Source: Spirochaeta sp. UBA2779 (GTDB taxonomy: Bacteria > Spirochaetota > Spirochaetia > DSM-2461). From it: DNA of 20,880 nt. The position numbers and the translations under genes were made by a program. The stretch covers positions 1-20,880 of the forward strand of contig DEIH01000225.1 in the NCBI GenBank assembly GCA_002352375.1, written 5' to 3'. Shown piece after piece: positions 7,032 to 15,067 of this stretch; within the stretch, counting starts at the first letter, position 1, and each line of letters begins with the position of its first letter. Under the pieces are notes generated by a model. It was not told the origin of the DNA. It made no database searches and saw only the letters and a list, made by a program, of their open reading frames with translations.

Positions 7032-7862
7032 TTACTCCAGAAGCCGATTTTTCAGAGTTTTAATATCCTCATTGCTGAGTTTCAGCCCCTGGTGTTCATA
7101 GTTCTCAAAACTTTCCCATTTGGAATCTATGGCATCAAACGCCGTCTGCAGATATCGGCTGTCCACAGCTAGAAGCGGCCGAATCTCCTCGCCGTCGTTT
7201 TTGATAAAAGTCAGAAGCTTAATCTTTTTGATGGTTTTTTCAATGTATTCAGCGTTGTAGTCGTTACTTTCAAGATAATTAGCCATGATGGTTTCTTCCG
7301 GGACTTCCAATATCCGTAGCAGCAATGCGGCGGCAAACCCGGCTCTGTCCTTTCCTGCTGTGCAGTGAAACACCTGGGGCAATGAATCGGGATTGTCGAT
7401 TATATCGTGAATCCATTTTCCGTAGGTTTCACTGTAATTCAGTGCAAGCTGACGGTTGATATCCAGCATGTATCCGATCATATCCATATCAGATTCGCCC
7501 TTTATCACAGAGATGATTTTCTCCCGCAGTTCGGATCCGGCAATATCAATAGGGTAGGATAAGTAAGACATACCTTCGGGGATTTTATCCGGTTCATCTT
7601 CAACTTCCGAAGGACCCCGGAAATCGGCAATAGAATGGACTCCTGCCAGTGTAAAATATTCAGTGTCGGCTTTTGTCAGATCGTGAAGATGTCCAGAACG
7701 ATAGAGCTTCCCTTCTTTGAGCTCTCGGCCATCCGTGGTTTTGTATCTATCGAGGCTGCGGAAGTTTTCAGCACCTTCCACCGGAAGTTTTCCGTAAATC
7801 AAACTCTTCTCCTCAGAACATGAAATGCATGGTAATAAATCCCCAGCGGGGTATGTTACCAT
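7032..7862 (-). CDS. PtpB-like protein tyrosine phosphatase (Y_phosphatase3 family)
   Basis: A 276-residue cytoplasmic phosphatase from ATG 7862; an upstream in-frame ATG at 7895 would add 11 residues (MIPKRNERRES). The active-site loop HCTAGKDRAG has nucleophile C167 and arginine six residues later (CX5R). The lysine-aspartate pair in this loop is characteristic of the PtpB-like group, which acts on phosphotyrosine and in some members phosphoserine or phosphoinositides. Upstream, KLYRSGHLHDLTKAD and GVHSIADFRGPSEVE match the family's N-terminal half. I prefer 7862 because AGGG lies 5 nt before it whereas 7895 has no ribosome binding site, and because the extra residues come wholly from a dispersed repeat. 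It is convergent with the aromatic fusion gene, 11 bp apart. Substrate unknown. Confidence 0.88.
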   Translation of the reverse strand: MVTYPAGDLLPCISCSEEKSLIYGKLPVEGAENFRSLDRYKTTDGRELKEGKLYRSGHLHDLTKADTEYFTLAGVHSIADFRGPSEVEDEPDKIPEGMSYLSYPIDIAGSELREKIISVIKGESDMDMIGYMLDINRQLALNYSETYGKWIHDIIDNPDSLPQVFHCTAGKDRAGFAAALLLRILEVPEETIMANYLESNDYNAEYIEKTIKKIKLLTFIKNDGEEIRPLLAVDSRYLQTAFDAIDSKWESFENYEHQGLKLSNEDIKTLKNRLLE

Positions 7863-7892
7863 GCTTTCCCTGCGCTCATTTCGCTTGGGAAT
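7858..7892 (-). repeat. Dispersed repeat, copy A (at the phosphatase start)
   Basis: Read on the minus strand, this 35-nt stretch starts ATTCCCAAGCGAAATGAG and ends CGCAGGGAAAGCATGGT. The first 18 nt match 20814-20831 exactly and the last 17 nt match 20861-20877 with one mismatch, both on the plus strand. It contains the AGGG ribosome binding site and the ATG chosen for the phosphatase. Confidence 0.7.
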
Positions 7893-7986
7893 CATTGTGA
7901 TAAAAACCGCAATAGAATTAGCTGCTGAGATGTGAATAAATCGGGGTATAATTTACTTCTGTGTAAAATATAGAGAGAGAAAGAGA

Positions 7987-8001
7987 GTTTCGTTAAGAAA
8001 C
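7987..8001 (-). terminator. Weak inverted repeat after the 472-aa gene
   Basis: A 5-bp stem GTTTC/GAAAC with a 5-nt loop lies just past the stop of the minus-strand gene at 8005. On that strand it is followed by a pyrimidine run (CTCTCTTTCTCTCTCT, 7971-7986) rather than a true U-tract. It could slow or end transcription, but the stem is short and AT-rich. Confidence 0.2.
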
Positions 8002-8004
8002 ACA

Positions 8005-9423
8005 TCAATCTGCGATTCCCAGTTTTTTAAGCTGTTCCGCTTCTTCTCTCTTTAATTTGAAATCATTTAATTTTTTTATCGTATCAGAAATGGCGGATTT
8101 CAAAGATTTCATGTTGAGACTCGAGCTTTTCATTTCACCTTTTATCTCCGGAGGTATTTCTTCGGATTGAAAGTACTTATCAAGACCGGTGATTCTTCGA
8201 TGGATAGTTTTCAGCTCGTTCAGGTTTGTCTCAATGTATTTAATAAGCTTCTCTATATCGGCAGCGGCGGCTTTTTTACGGGGAAGGGATTCCGCACTCT
8301 GAAGTTCCTGTATCAACCGGGCCTTCCGGATTGCCAGAGATGAAAAATCGCTGAAATTCAAGGATTCCTTACTCACGGATCCCGTTCGAGGATCTTTCGT
8401 GATTATCTCATAAATAACCCGGCGGTCGGATTTCTTGAACATATGTGAGAAGAGTTCAGAAAGCCGCTCGGAGAAACTCTTTTTTCGGCTGTTGAGAATT
8501 CGGGAGTTCTCGTTCATCCTCAGGAGTGCCGATCTGATCGGCTCACTGGTTCTACCAAGAGTATCCAGAATCTGAAGCAAGGCCTTTTTCTCATCGATAC
8601 CGGTTTTCTTCGATCTCTTTTCTTCTGTTTTACTTACCTGCAGTATTTCGAGAACGTTAGTTCTGAGTTTTTCAGCAGCCGTTCCGAAATCTTCCTCCAG
8701 CAACTCGCTTATAAGCTCCTTGTACCAACCGGCTGCCTTCATTTTGTGGGAAAACTCAAACTTGACATTGTCCATAATGGACAAGGGTTTTCTGCGGTAC
8801 TGCTCAACATTGATTTTCATCCGGGATGTGATATTTTCCCGAACTTCTGTTTTGTACCGTTCTCTTAAAAAGAGAGTGACGGTTTTCAGCTCATCTTTAA
8901 TATTGTAAGTTACTTTCCCTAGATTTGAAGCGGAACTTGATATGATTTTCCCTGCCATGGGATCGTTCATTTGAGAAACCCGTGTAAGGATTCTGGCGAT
9001 ACCCCGGGTTGTCTGATAGGAAGATGTGGTAGATAAATCGGTCCACCGGATATAGCTGAGAAGATCCATCATCGTGTGAACTTTTTTAAGGCTGAGATTC
9101 GACAGACTGACATGAAAGATTTTCACAAGGAATTCCCACTGGCTGGTATAGTGGGAGAAGCGGAGGCTGAGCTCCTGCTGAGAATCAATTTCCGGAAGCA
9201 TTTCAGAGGAGGGAAGTTTCAGCTCGGTAATCGACTTCTCATTCCTGTAGGGATCCTTCTGTATCATGCCCTTTTCGAGCAGAAATTTGTATATAGTTGA
9301 TAAACTGGATTCGAACTCCTGAAGGTGATTCCTCAGATTTTTTAAGGCAGTCCGTTCCAGGCTTTCAGCTTTGATTTCCAATGCAGAAACAAGTTTGTTG
9401 AAATATTCCCTCTGGTCTTCCAT
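8005..9423 (-). CDS. Uncharacterised 472-residue predominantly helical cytoplasmic protein
   Basis: I do not recognise the family. The protein is rich in Lys, Glu, Leu and Ser, has no signal peptide or membrane segment, and is predicted by eye to be almost entirely alpha-helical. Coiled-coil-like heptads appear near residues 1-50, 240-330 and 395-470, ending in a strongly charged KKLNDFKLKREEAEQLKK helix. No catalytic motif was seen. An in-frame TAG five codons upstream of ATG 9423 fixes the start; GGGAG directly abuts the ATG, a poor spacing. The gene is divergent from the lipoprotein gene at 9516 (92 bp between). A structural or scaffold role is possible but not shown, and it may be lineage-restricted. 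Confidence 0.72.
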   Translation of the reverse strand: MEDQREYFNKLVSALEIKAESLERTALKNLRNHLQEFESSLSTIYKFLLEKGMIQKDPYRNEKSITELKLPSSEMLPEIDSQQELSLRFSHYTSQWEFLVKIFHVSLSNLSLKKVHTMMDLLSYIRWTDLSTTSSYQTTRGIARILTRVSQMNDPMAGKIISSSASNLGKVTYNIKDELKTVTLFLRERYKTEVRENITSRMKINVEQYRRKPLSIMDNVKFEFSHKMKAAGWYKELISELLEEDFGTAAEKLRTNVLEILQVSKTEEKRSKKTGIDEKKALLQILDTLGRTSEPIRSALLRMNENSRILNSRKKSFSERLSELFSHMFKKSDRRVIYEIITKDPRTGSVSKESLNFSDFSSLAIRKARLIQELQSAESLPRKKAAAADIEKLIKYIETNLNELKTIHRRITGLDKYFQSEEIPPEIKGEMKSSSLNMKSLKSAISDTIKKLNDFKLKREEAEQLKKLGIAD

Positions 9424-9515
9424 CTCCCGACAATTCTAATACGTAATCCTGATTTTCCGCAATTATCTCGATTTCAGACTCAAGCAGCCGGCATTTTCCA
9501 GCAGTTAACAGTAGT

Positions 9516-10274
9516 ATGAAGCGGAATTTCAAACTTTCTTTTTTGTTGACCTCTTTCAGGGCGGCTGTAGTTCTGTTCTCTTCGGCAGCGTTTATCTCCT
9601 GCAGTTTTATCAGCACTTCCGATGAAGTTCAATTAATCTATCCCCTGGGACTTGAACCCGAATTCTGGGACATCTCCTGGCTTTCATTCGATGGTACAGT
9701 ACTTCGGAATCGGGTTTCCCGGAGGAGTATGGCTGTAATCTGTATTCCCAGGGAGCTCCCTGTTGTTGTTTCAGCGGCTCCGGTGATGGCTGAATCTCTG
9801 TTCCCTTACCGGATTAAGCCCGCAGGATGTGTTGTATCAGCGGATGAACCGGGAGCTCCCAGGATTAATTTAAGCTGGGAACAGGGCTTTGAGGCTTCTT
9901 TCCTTCTAAACCTAGCAGAATCAGGAATACCACCGGACGCCGTGAATATCAGGAGATTTGTTGAGACGGTGGAGAGCCGGAGTAATGGAAACCCCTGGAA
10001 CCTGGATATTAAGAGGCTCAGTACTGATTTACTGAACGGGGAACTCTGGGTGTACAGTTTCAGGCCGATACAATCAGTTGATGTTTCAATACCCCTGCCC
10101 GGAGGCCTCTGGTATTCCGAATATCCGCCAGAGAAAGAAATGGAATCAGAATCGGGGTTCTGGAGTGGTGAGATTACCATTGGAGTCCATAATTTTATCC
10201 GAAAGGCTGACGGTATGGTTGTTTCCGTCTCTGTAGATGAGAGTGCCGAAGTTGTTGTTTTCTCAGGTAACTGA
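9516..10274 (+). CDS. Putative exported lipoprotein of unknown function
   Basis: A 252-residue protein with a basic N-terminus (MKRNFK), a hydrophobic stretch over residues about 7-28, and AFISC with a cysteine at position 29 followed by SFISTSDE. This fits the relaxed lipobox seen in spirochaetes, so it is probably lipid-anchored outside the inner membrane. The mature part looks beta-rich (IYPLGLEPEFWDISWLSF, SVDVSIPLPGGLWYSEYPP) and matches nothing I know. There is no clear Shine-Dalgarno before ATG 9516. Its last 12 bp overlap the end of the convergent uracil-DNA glycosylase gene. Some other membrane-anchored protein remains possible. Confidence 0.68.
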   Translation: MKRNFKLSFLLTSFRAAVVLFSSAAFISCSFISTSDEVQLIYPLGLEPEFWDISWLSFDGTVLRNRVSRRSMAVICIPRELPVVVSAAPVMAESLFPYRIKPAGCVVSADEPGAPRINLSWEQGFEASFLLNLAESGIPPDAVNIRRFVETVESRSNGNPWNLDIKRLSTDLLNGELWVYSFRPIQSVDVSIPLPGGLWYSEYPPEKEMESESGFWSGEITIGVHNFIRKADGMVVSVSVDESAEVVVFSGN

Positions 10275-10961
10275 AGGTTGTGCGGGCAGCTGCCAGTTCA
10301 CAGGTTTTTTCCCCTGACTTATAAGCCATTGATTTACTTTGGAAAAGGGCCGGGTGCCGAAGAATCCTCTGGAGGCAGATAATGGTGACGGATGAGGGGC
10401 ACTGAGCACAAGGTGCTTTTTTCTGTCGATAAAAGCACCTTTTTTCTGGGCATAAGAGCCCCAGAGAATAAAAGCTGCACCCTCGTGTTCTGAGTCGATG
10501 ATATGGGCGATTCTATCGGTAAAAGTTTCCCAACCTCGGTTTTTATGGGAAGCAGCTTTGTTCTTTTCCACCGTAAGAACCGAGTTCAGCAGCAGAACTC
10601 CCTGCTCCGCCCATGGTAGAAGATAGCCGTGATTAACCGGGGTCGTTCCAATATCCGAAGCCATTTCCTTGTAGATGTTGATAAGAGAGGGGGGGATACG
10701 GACTCCGGGAAGGACTGAAAAACAGAGTCCGTGGGCCTGATTCGGTCCGTGATAAGGATCCTGTCCGAAGATTACCACTTTGATACTCTCAAAAGGAGTG
10801 TGGTTCATGGCGGCAAAAATATTATCCCCTGTAGGATATATTTCCTTTCCAGCCTTCTTTTCTGCGACAAGAAATGCTCTTAATTCCTCCATGTAGGGTT
10901 TTTTAAACTCGTCTTTGAGCCGGGAATACCAGCTGGGGTTCAGTTTTACCTGGCGGCTCAT
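10263..10961 (-). CDS. ung: Uracil-DNA glycosylase (family 1)
   Basis: This 232-residue enzyme removes uracil from DNA at the first step of base-excision repair. The family-1 signatures are complete: GQDPYHG with the catalytic aspartate D68, LLLNSVLTVE with uracil-contacting N126, and HPSPLSA with catalytic H190. FILWGSYAQKKG is also typical. Length matches E. coli Ung (about 229). Its ATG overlaps the stop of the sensor kinase gene by 4 bp, so it is translated from the two-component operon mRNA, an uncommon neighbourhood for ung. The 3' end overlaps the convergent lipoprotein gene. Confidence 0.97.
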   Translation of the reverse strand: MSRQVKLNPSWYSRLKDEFKKPYMEELRAFLVAEKKAGKEIYPTGDNIFAAMNHTPFESIKVVIFGQDPYHGPNQAHGLCFSVLPGVRIPPSLINIYKEMASDIGTTPVNHGYLLPWAEQGVLLLNSVLTVEKNKAASHKNRGWETFTDRIAHIIDSEHEGAAFILWGSYAQKKGAFIDRKKHLVLSAPHPSPLSASRGFFGTRPFSKVNQWLISQGKKPVNWQLPAQPSVT

Positions 10962-12532
10962 TCGGGAAACTCCATAAGAAACATCGTGCCTCCTTCTTCT
11001 CTCGGGATAATTCGGATACTGCCGCCGTAACCTTCAACTATTCCTTTCACGATGGCCAGACCGAGACCGGTATGATCCGAGGATTCCTCTTCCGGTCTGT
11101 CGGTGTACCAGCGCTCAAACACCTTCTGAGTGGCCTCTCCGGGGATGCCCGGGCCTCGATCGGCAATACTGATTTGAATACAGCCTTTTTCGTTCTTTCC
11201 CCCGGCAATTTTTTCCAGCTTGAGTTCTACTATTGCTTTTTTAGGAGAAAAGGATATGGCATTATCCACCAGATTTAAAACCGCCTGGGCCAACCGGTCG
11301 GGATCGGCGGCAATGTACACCTTCTCTTTCGATTCTTTTTCAGTCGTATCAATGAATTCAATTTCCACACCTGCTTTCCGGTGATAAGGGTAGGCTGATA
11401 TCAGGTTTCTCAAAATGGTACCGGTATCCACCATCTCACGATCACCTCTGTTAAGGCGGACATCCACACTGATTAATTCCCGGAGATCATCCAGTAACCG
11501 CTCTATACGCCGGCCTTCTCTATCAATCACCTCGAGGAACCGGAGGGTTTCCTTTTCGGCGGTTTGTTCTGCCAGTTCTGATGCGCTTAAGATTCCGGCA
11601 ACCGGGTTTTTCATTTCGTGAACCAGATCGGCCATAAAGGATTCCATATGGTCGGTTCTCTGCTGCAGCCGTGAAGAGAGGCGGAACAGGGCCCGGGAGA
11701 GGTCGGCTACTTCATCCTTTCCGGCCAGAGGTTTGAATCCGGCCTGAAGCTTTCCTCTTTCATCAAGAATGCTTTCCGCCTGATCCCTCAACCTGCCGAC
11801 GGGAACCGTTACGGTTCTTGCCAGAAGGATGGAGAGAATTATCGCTGCACCCACACTGAACAGAAAAATAATAGCGATATCCAGTCGGAGCTGATAAAGG
11901 TCTGAAAGAATGGAAAAGGTGGAACGGGATACCAGAACGGCTCCGATAACCTTATCTTTTCTGAATACCGGGATGGCGGAATAAAGGGTAACTGACTTCT
12001 GTCCCTGGGAGATTCTGGTTGCAGCACCGTAGCGCCCGTTCAAGGCGGATATTATTTCCGGACCATCCAGAATATCCCGGCCGCTGTAATACTCACTGAT
12101 TTCCGTCGGGGTTTGAGGAGGTTTTATATACCCTGAGAGTGTTTTGTAGGTGCGTGTTGGAAGAGCACCGATACGGTAGATAACATTTTCCTCAGGGTAG
12201 CTTGCCTCCGGGTTCTCCTGAATTGTATTACTGGAGATTTCTTTCTCATCGGATTCCGGTTTTGCAGAATCTGCCAGGAGCAGCCCGTTTTCATCCACAA
12301 CCCTGAGACGAGCATCGGTTCTTTCTCTGAGCCTTTCAAAAATGGAATGAGCTTCCACTTTAAGATCGTGACCGGCCAGAGCGGAGGCCAGAATCCTGCC
12401 CTGCTGTACCATCGCCCGTTCCTGACTCTCCAAAAGTTGTATTTCATAGGTTCCGAGAAAGAGAATCGCTCCGATGGGGAATACGGCCAGCAGGAGATTG
12501 AATATCAGCAGCCGGGAGGTGAGACCTTTCAA
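10958..12532 (-). CDS. CreC-like sensor histidine kinase
   Basis: A 524-residue inner-membrane kinase. Transmembrane helices lie near residues 8-27 and 218-240. The extracytoplasmic sensor between them contains ARLRVVDENGLLLADS and a GRYGAATR...YSAIPVF...VIGAVLVS segment that closely resembles the E. coli CreC sensor. A HAMP domain follows (about 240-295), then HisKA with phospho-acceptor H305 in LVHEMKNPVAG. HATPase has the N box NLVDNAISFSP, G1 DRGPGIP, an FERWYT F box and GLGLAIVKG. The start is TTG at 12532, overlapping the regulator stop as TTGA. Proximity to a CreD gene supports a CreC role; ChvG is the main alternative. The signal is unknown. Confidence 0.85.
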   Translation of the reverse strand: MKGLTSRLLIFNLLLAVFPIGAILFLGTYEIQLLESQERAMVQQGRILASALAGHDLKVEAHSIFERLRERTDARLRVVDENGLLLADSAKPESDEKEISSNTIQENPEASYPEENVIYRIGALPTRTYKTLSGYIKPPQTPTEISEYYSGRDILDGPEIISALNGRYGAATRISQGQKSVTLYSAIPVFRKDKVIGAVLVSRSTFSILSDLYQLRLDIAIIFLFSVGAAIILSILLARTVTVPVGRLRDQAESILDERGKLQAGFKPLAGKDEVADLSRALFRLSSRLQQRTDHMESFMADLVHEMKNPVAGILSASELAEQTAEKETLRFLEVIDREGRRIERLLDDLRELISVDVRLNRGDREMVDTGTILRNLISAYPYHRKAGVEIEFIDTTEKESKEKVYIAADPDRLAQAVLNLVDNAISFSPKKAIVELKLEKIAGGKNEKGCIQISIADRGPGIPGEATQKVFERWYTDRPEEESSDHTGLGLAIVKGIVEGYGGSIRIIPREEGGTMFLMEFPE

Positions 12533-13215
12533 ACGTCAATCCCCAGACGGTAACCCAGACCATATATTGTTTCCAGGATATTCTTGGGTGCACCGGCCAA
12601 TTCGAGTTTACGCCTGATACGTTTAATGTGGCTGTCTACCGCTCGTTCGTTAACGAATTTGTCATCGGGGAAGGCTGAAACGTAGAGGGCTGAACGGGTT
12701 CGAACTGTTCCCGGGGACCGCGCCAATTCAGAAAGCAGCCTGTATTCGCTCAGGGTAAAAACCAGTTCTGTTTCATTCCATACCGCTTTGTAGCTGTCGG
12801 GGTTCAGTTTGAGAGGACCGGCTTCAATAGCAGGTTCACCCAGGCCTATTCCATCAGCCCGGCGGAGAACCGCTTTGATACGGGCCAGTAATTCCCTGAC
12901 GCTGAAGGGTTTCCCTATATAATCATCCCCCCCTGTCTCAAGACCCAGAACCCGGTCGAGTTCCTCATCTCTGGAAGAGAGAAAAATAATCGGGGTCCGG
13001 GTATCTTCCCTGCGCAGCAGTCGGCAGAACTCCAGCCCGTCCATCCGGGGCATCAATATGTCCAGCAGGTAGAGATCCGGTGGATTCTCATGAAATGCGT
13101 CCCAGGCATTCTGTCCGTTGGGGTAGGTTGAAACCCGGTATCCTTCCTTATCCAAGGCATAAGAGAGATTTTCCCGCAGGGCGGCTTCATCGTCCACGAT
13201 GGCAATATGCTTCAT
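12529..13215 (-). CDS. CreB-like OmpR/PhoB-family response regulator
   Basis: From ATG 13215 this is 228 residues. The receiver domain has D8/D9, phospho-acceptor D52 in LYLLDILMPRMDG, S80 and K102 in IGKPFSVRELLARI. The winged-helix output domain (about 130-228) has the usual LSEYRLLSELARSPG and VDSHIKRIRRKLE recognition helix and ends ILETIYGLGYRLG. It should bind DNA as a phosphorylated dimer and be activated by the kinase encoded 4 bp downstream. A TTG at 13242 would add nine residues (MIEHAKITP) ahead of the conserved start and has only a weak ribosome binding site; MKHIAIVDDE is the natural beginning. It heads the operon with the kinase and ung. Confidence 0.9.
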   Translation of the reverse strand: MKHIAIVDDEAALRENLSYALDKEGYRVSTYPNGQNAWDAFHENPPDLYLLDILMPRMDGLEFCRLLRREDTRTPIIFLSSRDEELDRVLGLETGGDDYIGKPFSVRELLARIKAVLRRADGIGLGEPAIEAGPLKLNPDSYKAVWNETELVFTLSEYRLLSELARSPGTVRTRSALYVSAFPDDKFVNERAVDSHIKRIRRKLELAGAPKNILETIYGLGYRLGIDV

Positions 13216-13343
13216 GGGAGTTATTTTAGCATGTTCAATCAAGTCGATCCATTTTGAACCGACTTTGCCCTCTTTCTGCCGGATTACAGCCTCTGCACCG
13301 CCTGAACCGGGGGATAGACTATCGGTGCGATGGAGGAATAAAC
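13216..13343 (+). promoter_or_regulatory. Divergent creB-like/creD intergenic control region with candidate operators
   Basis: The 128-bp gap between the regulator and creD must hold both promoters. It contains an inverted repeat GTTCAA (13233-13238)/TTGAAC (13254-13259), a direct repeat TGAACCG (13255-13261 and 13303-13309, 48 bp apart) and an 11-bp palindrome GATAGACTATC (13313-13323). GGAGG just before ATG 13344 is the creD ribosome binding site. No copy of the E. coli CreB box (TTCAC-N6-TTCAC) was found. Which element binds the regulator is unknown. Confidence 0.4.
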
Positions 13344-14780
13344 ATGTTGAAAATATCCGGGAAACCCGGCCTGCGGTCCACTATTAAAGCTTTGGTTGTA
13401 ATACTGATAATTCTTTTACTTCTGATACCTTTATCGATGATCCGCTCCCTGGTGAGAGAACGTGAATCAAGAGCTTATGAAGCAGAAATGAATATTATTG
13501 ATGGAGCCGGCGGCTCTCTTATACTGACAGGCCCGCTGATGGTTCTTCCTTATGAGCTTACCGTTTCCGAGGAAATTGACGGGAAAATACACAGCTACAT
13601 CCGCCGGGGGGAAGTATCGCTGCTGTCAGAAGATATCAGAATTTCAGGCCGGCTGGAGGTTGAATACCGGCAACGCGGGATATACAGGGTTCCTGTTTAC
13701 TCAGCCTTTGTTGATGCTTCAGGTTATTTTCTCATGCCGGGTTCAGAGATTTTTCCCGAAGGAGCCCGGCCTCTGAAAGATGAGATCAAGTTAGTTATCG
13801 GTATTGCTGATATGAGAGGTATACAGGCTGTTTCTGATTTAAGCTGGAACTCTGACTTCCTTGTATTAACTCCGGACGCCGGATTATCTTCTCTCGGTTC
13901 GGGTATCAGTACCTTGATACCCGGTTCAGGTGCCGGATCATCCGGAAACAAGGCAGAATTTTCCTGGAATATGGAAATCGGAGGCGGCGGATCTGTCGCA
14001 GTAACTCCCCTGGGGCGTAACTCGGAATTGATACTGTCGGGGAACTGGCCCTCTCCATCTTTTCAGGGGGCCATACTTCCCGATGAAAGAGAGCTGGATG
14101 ATACGGGTTTCAACGCACGCTGGCGTATCCCTGAGGTGAGCCGTCCCATTCAACCCTGGTGGGATTCGAGTAATGATCCGGAAATCAACCTGGTTGATTA
14201 TTCCCTTCGAGTGGAATTACTGGAACCTGCCGGGGCCTATACCCGGATTGAGCGCTCGGTAAAATACGCTGTAATATTCCTTCTTATTCCTTTTGCGGTG
14301 TTTTTTCTCTTTGAAATACTCGGAGGACTCCGTGTTCATCCGGTGCAGTACCTGCTTGCCGGGGCTGCAGACATCATGTTTTATCTTTTACTGCTGGCCT
14401 TTTCAGAGCATATTGGATTCAATATTTCCTACCTTATTGCAGCAGCAGCAGTAACACTACTTATCTCCTTTTATTCCGGCAGCATTACCGGCAATCTTAC
14501 CGGTAGGAACCGCCATTCCGCTGTATCCATTCCCGCAGTACTATCCGCCGCATATCTCTGGCTCTGGGTAACACTTCAGTCTGAAGATTATGCTCTGCTC
14601 ATCGGTTCGGCAGGCTTGTTCCTGATTATAGCTTTGGTGATGGTTCTTACCAGGAAAGTGGATTGGTATGCCGGAGAATTAAACCGGATGGATAGCGGTA
14701 CCGAAGGGAATCAGGGAGAGTCTGGTGAGCTTGATGTGCTGTTTTCCGAAGGGAAAGCCGATGATGGTGATGGTGAATAA
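13344..14780 (+). CDS. creD: CreD family inner-membrane protein
   Basis: Read from ATG 13344 (GGAGG 8 nt upstream) this is 478 residues; the ORF extends 30 codons further up but without family similarity. One transmembrane helix at about 13-33 precedes a long extracytoplasmic domain, which contains the strongest family signatures: TPLGRNSELILSGNWPSPSF and FNARWRIPE. A cluster of helices follows from about residue 310, including HPVQYLLAG...MFYLLLLAFSEHIGF and TRKVDWYA, all close to E. coli CreD. CreD is the main target of CreBC and is linked to envelope integrity and colicin E2 tolerance; its biochemistry is unknown. The last 34 residues lie in the overlap with the antisense yccF-like gene. 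Confidence 0.94.
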   Translation: MLKISGKPGLRSTIKALVVILIILLLLIPLSMIRSLVRERESRAYEAEMNIIDGAGGSLILTGPLMVLPYELTVSEEIDGKIHSYIRRGEVSLLSEDIRISGRLEVEYRQRGIYRVPVYSAFVDASGYFLMPGSEIFPEGARPLKDEIKLVIGIADMRGIQAVSDLSWNSDFLVLTPDAGLSSLGSGISTLIPGSGAGSSGNKAEFSWNMEIGGGGSVAVTPLGRNSELILSGNWPSPSFQGAILPDERELDDTGFNARWRIPEVSRPIQPWWDSSNDPEINLVDYSLRVELLEPAGAYTRIERSVKYAVIFLLIPFAVFFLFEILGGLRVHPVQYLLAGAADIMFYLLLLAFSEHIGFNISYLIAAAAVTLLISFYSGSITGNLTGRNRHSAVSIPAVLSAAYLWLWVTLQSEDYALLIGSAGLFLIIALVMVLTRKVDWYAGELNRMDSGTEGNQGESGELDVLFSEGKADDGDGE

Positions 14781-15047
14781 CAGGGCCAAAAGGGCATGAT
14801 ATACGGCCAGTTCCCAGCCGAAAAGCATTATCCAGATAATATTGCCGATAGCACCGCCGATACCGAAGTTACCGATTTCAACCTCTCTTCCGAAGGGCCA
14901 GAGGGTGAATCCCGCCAGCTTCAGCGCCTGGAGGCCGAAAGGAATACCGATGATGGTGATGCACATTAGCAGGCCGCTCAGGGTCCAGAGAACGGCACTG
15001 ATAAAGCCGCCGAAAATGAGCCAGAACAGGTTTCCTATGAATCTCAT
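14679..15047 (-). CDS. YccF-family (DUF307) small inner-membrane protein
   Basis: This 122-residue protein starts at ATG 15047, preceded by GGGGG 5 nt away; an ORF extension to 15122 lacks such support. MRFIGNLFWLIFGGF is the usual YccF opening. Two internal repeats are visible: CITIIGIPFGLQALKL...LWPFG and FTITIIGFPFGKQHIKL...LIPFG, flanking the NIIWIMLFGWELAV segment, as in the family's duplicated domain. Hydrophobic stretches near residues 5-30 and 65-95 indicate membrane helices. The function of the family is not established. Its 3' end runs 102 bp into the creD gene on the opposite strand. TATGAT about 18 nt upstream of the start could be a -10 box. Confidence 0.86.
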   Translation of the reverse strand: MRFIGNLFWLIFGGFISAVLWTLSGLLMCITIIGIPFGLQALKLAGFTLWPFGREVEIGNFGIGGAIGNIIWIMLFGWELAVYHALLALLFTITIIGFPFGKQHIKLTRLSLIPFGTAIHPV

Positions 15048-15067
15048 GTTTTCCCCCTGATTGTAAT

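Noticed and set aside
7971..7986. AG-rich run (tagagagagaaagagag) considered as a phase-variable tract
   Set aside because: The dinucleotide run is short and interrupted, and lies between genes without an evident promoter spacer role.
10285..10294. GGCAGCTGCC palindrome near the convergent ung/lipoprotein ends, considered as a bidirectional terminator
   Set aside because: It lies within the ung coding sequence, has no loop and no T-tract on either side.
12529..13242. TTG 13242 as the start of the response regulator
   Set aside because: The nine extra residues precede the conserved MKHIAIVDDE start and have only a weak ribosome binding site; they also enter the likely promoter region.
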